Assembly: GCA_963792025.1 (NCBI GenBank)
Contig: CAWBUS010000004.1
Span: 248,001 to 312,000 of the forward strand
Length of the DNA stretch: 64,000 nucleotides
Direction: 5' to 3'
Origin: Ginsengibacter sp963792025
GTDB taxonomy: Bacteria > Bacteroidota > Bacteroidia > Chitinophagales > Chitinophagaceae
The notes beneath the pieces were generated by a model. That model was not told the DNA's origin and did no database searches. It saw nothing but the letters and a program-made list of their open reading frames with translations. The position numbers were made by a program, and so were the translations under genes. How positions within the stretch are numbered: the first letter of the stretch is position 1; each line of letters begins with the position of its first letter. Positions 58,731 to 64,000 of this stretch are shown here, in pieces.

Positions 58731-61367
58731 ATGAAGATCATTGAAATAAAAGTACTACGGGGCCCCAACTACTGGAGCGTCAGGAGGCCAAAGCTCATTC
58801 AAATGAAAATAGATCTTGAAGAGATGGAACACGTGCCTACAAATAAATTACCAGGATTTAAAGAGAGGCTCGAGCAGTTATTACCCACACTTTATGAACA
58901 CCGCTGCAGCGAAGGAGTACCCGGTGGATTTTTATCGCGGGTGACAGAAGGTACCTGGATGGGACATGTTATAGAGCATGTGGCACTCGAACTTCAAACC
59001 CTTGCCGGCATGGACATGGGTTTTGGGAGAACAAGAACTACCGGAAAACATGGCGAATACTTCGTTGTGTTTGATTATATGGAAGAAGACGCGGGCGTAT
59101 TTGCTGCAAAATCGGCATTCAGGCTCGTACAATCTTTAATTGATAATTCTCCTTACAACCTTGATGAGGAAGTTCAAACAATGAGGGAAATAAGAGAAGA
59201 TACGCGTCTGGGGCCCTCCACGGGAAGTATTGTTGAAGAAGCTGCCAGGCGGGGTATTCCGTATATCCGCCTGAATAAACATAGTCTCGTTCAATTAGGT
59301 TACGGAATTCATCAAAAGAGAATTCGTGCCACCATTGCGAGCACAACTTCTACTATTGCGGTAGACATCGCCGGCGATAAAGAAGAAACAAAAAACCTGC
59401 TGAGTGCTGCAGAAGTGCCGGTTCCAAAGGGGATTATTCTTTACAGTGATGAGACAGTACAGCGTGCTATAGATGAAGTTGGATATCCTTTTGTAATTAA
59501 GCCGATTGATGGGAACCATGGTAAAGGAGCTACCACAAACATTACCACTTTCGGGCAGGCAGAAAGAGCATTGGAGGCTGCCCGAAAGTATGGCCGATCC
59601 GTTATATGCGAAAAATATATCACTGGGTTTGATTTCAGGGTGTTGGTTGTTAACTTCAAATTCATATGTGCAGCATTGCGTACACCCGCATCCGTTAGAG
59701 GTGATGGAGTTCATTCGATTCAATGGCTGATTGATGAAACCAATAAAGATCCTCGAAGAGGGTATGGTCATGAAAAGGTATTAACCCAAATAAAAATTGA
59801 TGGATTTACGGAAAAAGTACTTGATGAAAAAGGGTATAACCTCAATACGATTCCTGCTAAAGATGAGTTAGTATTACTAAAACCAACGGCAAATTTATCA
59901 ACAGGAGGCACCTCTACCGATGTAACCGATGAAGTGCATCCCATAAATATTTTCCTGGCAGAGCGTATCGCAAAAATTATAGGGCTTGATATCTGCGGCA
60001 TTGATATAATGGCGCGGGATTTAAAAACACCATTGAATGAAAATGGTGGTGCAGTGCTTGAAGTGAATGCTGCTCCCGGATTTCGCATGCATGTAGAGCC
60101 ATCTGAAGGAATTGCAAGAAACGCTGCAGAACCTGTGATTGAAATGCTTTATCCGAAGGGTGGCGATGGCAGGATACCTATTATCGCAATAACAGGTACA
60201 AATGGTAAAACAACTACAAGCAGATTAACGGCGCATATTTGTAAAGCAGCGGGTTATAAGGTTGGATTCACAACTTCTGATGGTGTTTATATCCAAAATC
60301 AATTAATGATGCAAGGGGATTGCACGGGCCCTAAAAGCGCTGAATTTGTATTAAAAGATCCTACTGTAGATTTTGCCGTTTTGGAGTGCGCCAGGGGAGG
60401 TATATTACGAAATGGCCTGGCCTTTGCGAACTGTAATATTGCTATAGTAACTAATGTAACCGCCGACCATATTGGGCTTGGTGGTATCGAAACGCTTGAA
60501 CAGATGGCCAAAGTAAAACAGGTGTTGCCTGAAACTGTTTTTCCAAACGGGTTTGCAATCTTAAACGCGGATGATGACCTGGTATATGCTATGAAAGATG
60601 GCCTCAACTGTAATATTGCGTTATTCAGCATGGATGAAAATAATAAGCGAATAAAACAACATTGTAGCAAAGGTGGCATTGCTGCCGTATACGAAAATGA
60701 TTACGTAACCATAATGAAGGGCAATTGGAAAATACGGGTTGAAAAGGTTTCGGAAATTCCAATAACCTTTGGCGGAAAGGCGACCCACAATATTATGAAT
60801 ACACTCCCGTCTATCCTTGCCTGTTATCTTTTTAGAAATATAAAGGTGGAAGATATAAGGCAGGCGCTGCATACTTTTATTCCATCTGTGTCGCAAACAC
60901 CGGGAAGACTCAATCTATTTCAATTCAGGAATTTCCAGTTTTTGGCGGATTTTGCGCATAACCCTGCCGGGCTAAACCTGCTCTGCGATTTTGTTAACCG
61001 GTTGGAAAGCACTTATAAAGTTGGTATTATAAGTGGTACCGGCGATAGAAGGGACGATGATATTCGTGAAATAGGAAGGATATCGGCAAGAAATTTCGAT
61101 GAAATAATTATCAGGCAGGATAAACACTTACGGGGGCGCACAGCCGAAGAAATAATTAACCTTTTAGTGGAAGGAATTAATGAGAGTAAGCCTAAAGACA
61201 TACCGGTTATGATTTTGCAAAAGGAGAGTGAAGCCATTCAATATGCTTACGATAACGTAAAACAAGGAGCCATCATAACAATCATGTGCGATGTTATTCC
61301 GGATGCATTAGCTTATATCAAAAAATTAAAAGAAGCTGAAAATAAGGAGCCTAAATCCAGGCTATAG
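58731..61367 (+). CDS. cphA: Cyanophycin synthetase
   Basis: An 878-residue enzyme that builds cyanophycin from Asp and Arg with ATP. The N-terminal domain (1-about 160) carries MGHVIEHVALELQTLAGMDMG. A central ATP-grasp domain follows (PFVIKPIDGNHGKGATTN near 255-270; DICGIDIMARDL; LEVNAAPGFRMHVEPSEG). The C-terminal Mur-ligase-like domain has the P-loop ITGTNGKTTTSRL (about 487-499), VTNVTADHIGLGGIE and FAHNPAGLN. Length matches cyanobacterial CphA1, so both Asp- and Arg-adding halves should work. With cphB it gives a complete nitrogen-reserve cycle. Confidence 0.95.
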   Translation: MKIIEIKVLRGPNYWSVRRPKLIQMKIDLEEMEHVPTNKLPGFKERLEQLLPTLYEHRCSEGVPGGFLSRVTEGTWMGHVIEHVALELQTLAGMDMGFGRTRTTGKHGEYFVVFDYMEEDAGVFAAKSAFRLVQSLIDNSPYNLDEEVQTMREIREDTRLGPSTGSIVEEAARRGIPYIRLNKHSLVQLGYGIHQKRIRATIASTTSTIAVDIAGDKEETKNLLSAAEVPVPKGIILYSDETVQRAIDEVGYPFVIKPIDGNHGKGATTNITTFGQAERALEAARKYGRSVICEKYITGFDFRVLVVNFKFICAALRTPASVRGDGVHSIQWLIDETNKDPRRGYGHEKVLTQIKIDGFTEKVLDEKGYNLNTIPAKDELVLLKPTANLSTGGTSTDVTDEVHPINIFLAERIAKIIGLDICGIDIMARDLKTPLNENGGAVLEVNAAPGFRMHVEPSEGIARNAAEPVIEMLYPKGGDGRIPIIAITGTNGKTTTSRLTAHICKAAGYKVGFTTSDGVYIQNQLMMQGDCTGPKSAEFVLKDPTVDFAVLECARGGILRNGLAFANCNIAIVTNVTADHIGLGGIETLEQMAKVKQVLPETVFPNGFAILNADDDLVYAMKDGLNCNIALFSMDENNKRIKQHCSKGGIAAVYENDYVTIMKGNWKIRVEKVSEIPITFGGKATHNIMNTLPSILACYLFRNIKVEDIRQALHTFIPSVSQTPGRLNLFQFRNFQFLADFAHNPAGLNLLCDFVNRLESTYKVGIISGTGDRRDDDIREIGRISARNFDEIIIRQDKHLRGRTAEEIINLLVEGINESKPKDIPVMILQKESEAIQYAYDNVKQGAIITIMCDVIPDALAYIKKLKEAENKEPKSRL

Positions 61368-61396
61368 TGCATCAAATTATCGATTCAAATAGTAGT

Positions 61397-61427
61397 TTTG
61401 AAATTTTGACCGTTAATCTTACTTTTG
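61397..61427 (+). promoter_or_regulatory. Promoter of tRNA-Gln
   Basis: TTTG (61397-61400) and TACTTTTG (61420-61427), 19 bases apart, match the Bacteroidota consensus. The predicted start is within a few bases of the mature tRNA 5' end. Confidence 0.7.
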
Positions 61428-61436
61428 CACTCCTTT

Positions 61437-61507
61437 TGTCCCATAGTATAAAGGTAGTACAACAGATTTTGATTCTGTCTGTCGAGGTTCGAATCCTCGT
61501 GGGACAA
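61437..61507 (+). tRNA. tRNA-Gln (TTG)
   Basis: Seventy-one bases with acceptor TGTCCCA/TGGGACA, a short D-arm, anticodon stem ACAGA/TCTGT with TTG in loop TTTTGAT, and T-arm GAGG/CCTC with GTTCGAAT. CCA is not encoded. It stands alone downstream of cphA. Confidence 0.95.
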
Positions 61508-61604
61508 CTTATTTAGGTGCCGATTTTTCCACCTTGTTTGAGTGCTAAACTTCACAGTTTGGCTTTTTTATTATCTGTAATATTTTAGTTGTCAATCAAC
61601 GTTT

Positions 61605-62285
61605 ATGTTCAGACGTATTGCTAAGGGAATTAATTTTTTGATGGGTAAAAGCTTACAAAAAGAAAAAATTTTTGTTAGTAATTCTTTGGAATACCTGGAA
61701 CGCCCAAGAAATATTAACCAAAATTATTTTGATTATATAAGACTATCTACGCTTGAGTTAGTTAGCAATGAAATCAACTCTAAAAATCTGGAGGGCAACG
61801 TAGCGGAACTGGGTGTTTATAAAGGAAAATTTGCCAAATACATTAATCTTTATTTTAAGGACCGGATGCTTTACCTCTTTGATACGTTTGAAGGGTTTGA
61901 TTCAAGAGATGTTGCCAAAGAAAAAAATAAGGGTTTTTCGCCAGGATCGCAGGATTTTTCAAACACCTCAGTTGATTCAGTTTTAGCAATAATGCCTTAT
62001 TCAGAGAAATGTGTACCCGTTAAAGGTTTCTTTCCGGCCTCTGCGAAAGATATACATGATCATTTCATATTTGTAAGTATTGATGCCGATTTATATGATC
62101 CTATATATGAAGGACTGAAATATTTCTATCCTAGATTGGTTAAGGGTGGCTATATTTTTATTCATGATTTCAATAATGACAATTACAAAGGCGCCCGAAA
62201 AGCAGTCGAAAAATTTTGTACGGAAACAAATATTTCTTTTACACCCATTCCTGATTCAGGTGGGTCTGTCGTAATTAGTAAATAG
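61605..62285 (+). CDS. TylF/MycF-like SAM-dependent methyltransferase
   Basis: A 226-residue protein. The motif NVAELGVYKGKFAKYINLYF binds SAM, and YLFDTFEGFDSRD, HFIFVSIDADLYDPIYEGL with metal-binding acidic residues, and GGYIFIHDFNNDNYKGAR are typical of the TylF/MycF O-methyltransferase group (macrocin or sugar O-methylation in the type members). In Bacteroidota such enzymes are often linked to surface polysaccharide genes, but none are adjacent here. Substrate unknown. Confidence 0.85.
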   Translation: MFRRIAKGINFLMGKSLQKEKIFVSNSLEYLERPRNINQNYFDYIRLSTLELVSNEINSKNLEGNVAELGVYKGKFAKYINLYFKDRMLYLFDTFEGFDSRDVAKEKNKGFSPGSQDFSNTSVDSVLAIMPYSEKCVPVKGFFPASAKDIHDHFIFVSIDADLYDPIYEGLKYFYPRLVKGGYIFIHDFNNDNYKGARKAVEKFCTETNISFTPIPDSGGSVVISK

Positions 62286-62382
62286 AAACCTGAAAAACAA
62301 AAATGGCAAAGATCTTGTTTATAGTCTATTTTTATCAGATCAGGAATTAATAATTGAGACAACATAGACCATCAAGTCCTTT

Positions 62383-62634
62383 ATGAAAAAATCTATGCGC
62401 CCGCCAACTAAACGAATGATTGAAAAACTTAAAGAGTGTAAGGAAAAGGAAATTGCCGGAAACGGCAGCATTCCTTGTTTTCCCGAGGAAATGAAGTCGT
62501 CCCTTGCAGGTTTATATAAAAGAGGATTGATTGATACAAGAATGGATATTGTTAATAATAAAAAGCAGTTGTGTATTTACGTAACCGAAGCGGGAAATAA
62601 TTTTTTAAAAAAAATGGAAAGCTCGAATGTATAA
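62383..62634 (+). CDS. Small hypothetical protein, possible winged helix
   Basis: An 83-residue basic protein: KRMIEKLKECKEKEI, then FPEEMKSSLAGLYKRGLIDTR, DIVNNKKQLCIYVTEAGNNFLKKM. The arrangement of a helix pair followed by a two-strand wing (RGLIDTRMD...QLCIYVTEAG) resembles the DNA-binding winged helix of MarR/PadR-like proteins, though the first helices are short. It is between two methyltransferase genes on the same strand. No function can be assigned. Confidence 0.55.
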   Translation: MKKSMRPPTKRMIEKLKECKEKEIAGNGSIPCFPEEMKSSLAGLYKRGLIDTRMDIVNNKKQLCIYVTEAGNNFLKKMESSNV

Positions 62635-62677
62635 TAGGTTGTTTATTTCCCCCATTATCTCCTTATAAATTATTAAC

Positions 62678-63523
62678 ATGAATAGCCTGGTAAGAAAGCT
62701 ATGGTACACCTTCGCAAATCCTGGCCGGGTTGCTATATTGGATTACTCTGTGAAACCTTTGCCGTTATATTCTCCTGAGACCGCGCCGCATAAAAAACTT
62801 TATGAAATTATTTCTAAGAATAACACTGATTATGCAGATCTGGCGAAGAATAGTTTACGGCACAAAAATAGTTTTAGTGAGATAAAACTTTCTACCCCGG
62901 ATGAAACGCTTCCGGCATGGGAAAACGGATTTTTACCTGCCATAGATACAATCATTTTATATACTATTCTTGAAAAATTCAGACCAAAAAAATACCTCGA
63001 GATTGGCTCAGGGAATTCTACAAAATTGGCAGCATTCTGCAGGAAACAGGAAAATCTCGATTTTACAATCACTTGTATCGACCCGCATCCGCGAAGACAA
63101 ATTGAAAAGATAGCCGATAAATGGATTAATGAACCAATACAATCTGTATCTCTTGAACAATTTAAAAATCTTGAGCCTAATGATATTGTCTTTTTAGATG
63201 GTTCACATGTTTTACATCCCAATTCTGATGTAATGTGGTTTTTTATGGAGATTCTTCCCATTATCCCAAAAGGCGTCATCATTCATATTCACGATATTTT
63301 TCTGCCTTATGATTATCCGCAATGGGTTTGCGACAGGTTTTTTAATGAACAATATATTTTTGCCGCTTGTCTTCTTAATTCAAATTATTTTAAAATAGTA
63401 AGTCCTAATTATTATTTACTTACACAAAAGCTTGCTAAGGATGTATGGGCTGAGCTCTGGGAAATTCCAGCGTTAAAAACGGTTAAAAAATATGGGCGCT
63501 CTTTCTGGTTTTCTAAAACTTAG
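62678..63523 (+). CDS. Class I SAM-dependent methyltransferase
   Basis: A 281-residue protein. KKYLEIGSGNSTKLAAFCRKQ is a clear SAM-binding motif I; FTITCIDPHPRRQ follows as motif II, then LEPNDIVFLDGSHVLHPNSD with conserved acidic residues and GVIIHIHDIFLPYDYPQWV. The pattern resembles the Methyltransf_24-type enzymes. It is not the usual length of a small-molecule O-methyltransferase (extra N-terminal about 80 residues). Substrate unknown; the other methyltransferase gene two positions upstream is of a different subgroup. Confidence 0.8.
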   Translation: MNSLVRKLWYTFANPGRVAILDYSVKPLPLYSPETAPHKKLYEIISKNNTDYADLAKNSLRHKNSFSEIKLSTPDETLPAWENGFLPAIDTIILYTILEKFRPKKYLEIGSGNSTKLAAFCRKQENLDFTITCIDPHPRRQIEKIADKWINEPIQSVSLEQFKNLEPNDIVFLDGSHVLHPNSDVMWFFMEILPIIPKGVIIHIHDIFLPYDYPQWVCDRFFNEQYIFAACLLNSNYFKIVSPNYYLLTQKLAKDVWAELWEIPALKTVKKYGRSFWFSKT

Positions 63524-63569
63524 GCTGTTTTAAGTATGACTATCAAAAATATTGCATTACCAATTTTCT

Positions 63570-63577
63570 TAATTTTG
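63570..63577 (+). promoter_or_regulatory. -7 promoter element of ffh
   Basis: TAATTTTG matches TAnnTTTG and lies about 67 bases before the ffh ATG. The -33 box is not clear (ATTG-like). Confidence 0.4.
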
Positions 63578-63643
63578 CCGTTTCACAGATAAGTTAACCT
63601 CAATTTATTTTTTTCAGATTTCATAAATTTCAATTAACAAAAT

Positions 63644-64000
63644 ATGTTTGAATCGTTAAGTGATAAACTCGATAGCGCTTTTAAAAACCTTAAAGGCCAG
63701 GGTAGGATAACAGAACTCAATATTGCTTCAACAGTTAAAGATATTCGCCGGGCATTAGTAGATGCTGATGTGAACTATAAAATTGCAAAAGATTTTACTG
63801 ATAGTATTAAGGAAAAAGCCACGGGTGAAAAAGTGATCAATTCAATAAGCCCGGGACAATTAATGGTAAAAATTGTAAAGGACGAATTAGCGGAATTAAT
63901 GGGCGGAACCGAGACGGAGCTTGATTTAAACGGAAGCCCTGCTATAATTTTAATTGCAGGGTTACAGGGTAGTGGTAAAACAACATTTAGTGGAAAGCTG
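63644..64000 (+). CDS. ffh: Signal recognition particle protein Ffh, N-terminal part
   Basis: The first 119 codons of the SRP GTPase. MFESLSDKLDSAFKNLKGQGRI is the N domain, then DIRRALVDADVNYKIAKDF, and LIAGLQGSGKTTFSGKL begins the G domain with the P-loop. The rest lies beyond the window. Ffh binds signal sequences and 4.5S RNA to target membrane proteins. Start ATG at 63644 is the family start. Confidence 0.95.
   Translation, partial: MFESLSDKLDSAFKNLKGQGRITELNIASTVKDIRRALVDADVNYKIAKDFTDSIKEKATGEKVINSISPGQLMVKIVKDELAELMGGTETELDLNGSPAIILIAGLQGSGKTTFSGKL

Overview
This window comes from a Bacteroidota chromosome, most likely a member of the Chitinophagaceae. The evidence is the 16S rRNA sequence, promoters of the TTTG / TAnnTTTG type ahead of the rRNA operon and tRNA-Gln, AT-rich leaders with almost no Shine-Dalgarno sequences, type IX secretion components (PorV/PorQ-family protein, a giant C25 peptidase, an S8 peptidase with a sorting domain), a split PntAA/PntAB/PntB transhydrogenase, a bacillithiol-reductase-like protein, and lineage families such as DUF4421, DUF6266 and DUF1573.

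Layout. Positions 1-12.3 kb are an accessory region: a membrane protein/HTH pair, a DUF4421 outer-membrane protein, a large triple-GAF sigma-54 activator, an NmrA-like reductase, a cytoplasmic-looking glutamic (G1, eqolisin-type) peptidase next to a small protein that duplicates its N-terminal domain, a GlxA-like protein with an eroded DNA-binding half, and several small hypothetical genes. The gaps between these genes carry at least three dispersed repeat families. Positions 12.5-18.2 kb hold a complete rRNA operon (16S, tRNA-Ile, tRNA-Ala, 23S, 5S) with tandem promoters, processing stems and a terminator. Positions 18.3-24.1 kb hold hypothetical proteins, a DUF1080 protein, an SDR and a glycine-rich RRM protein. 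Positions 24.4-26.3 kb carry rpsF-rpsR-rplI and rpsT. Positions 26.5-31.8 kb carry sucA-sucB and an RsmB/RsmF-like methyltransferase. Next come a secreted S8 peptidase, a lipoprotein, mnmA, thyA-folA, a methyltransferase and pntAA-pntAB-pntB. The last third holds a GH125 glycosidase, two DUF1573 proteins, a fused branched-chain 2-oxoacid dehydrogenase E1, PhzF, YpdA, a GT-C-like membrane protein, the C25 peptidase/PorV pair, tyrS, a cyanophycinase/cyanophycin synthetase pair, tRNA-Gln, two methyltransferases and the start of ffh.

A major caveat is that genes between about 26.2 and 38.4 kb contain at least 21 single-base frame disruptions, mostly in homopolymers, and another lies at 18.9 kb. 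They hit essential genes (rpsT, sucA, mnmA, thyA, folA). I treat them as probable sequence errors and annotate full gene spans across them. No such break was found from 38.5 to 64 kb.

Functionally, the core genes cover the TCA cycle and branched-chain oxoacid oxidation, NADPH supply, folate/dTMP synthesis, translation and tRNA modification. The most unusual accessory items are the G1 peptidase with its duplicated N-domain partner, the dispersed repeats around it, and unusually strong Shine-Dalgarno sites in front of rpsR and rplI.
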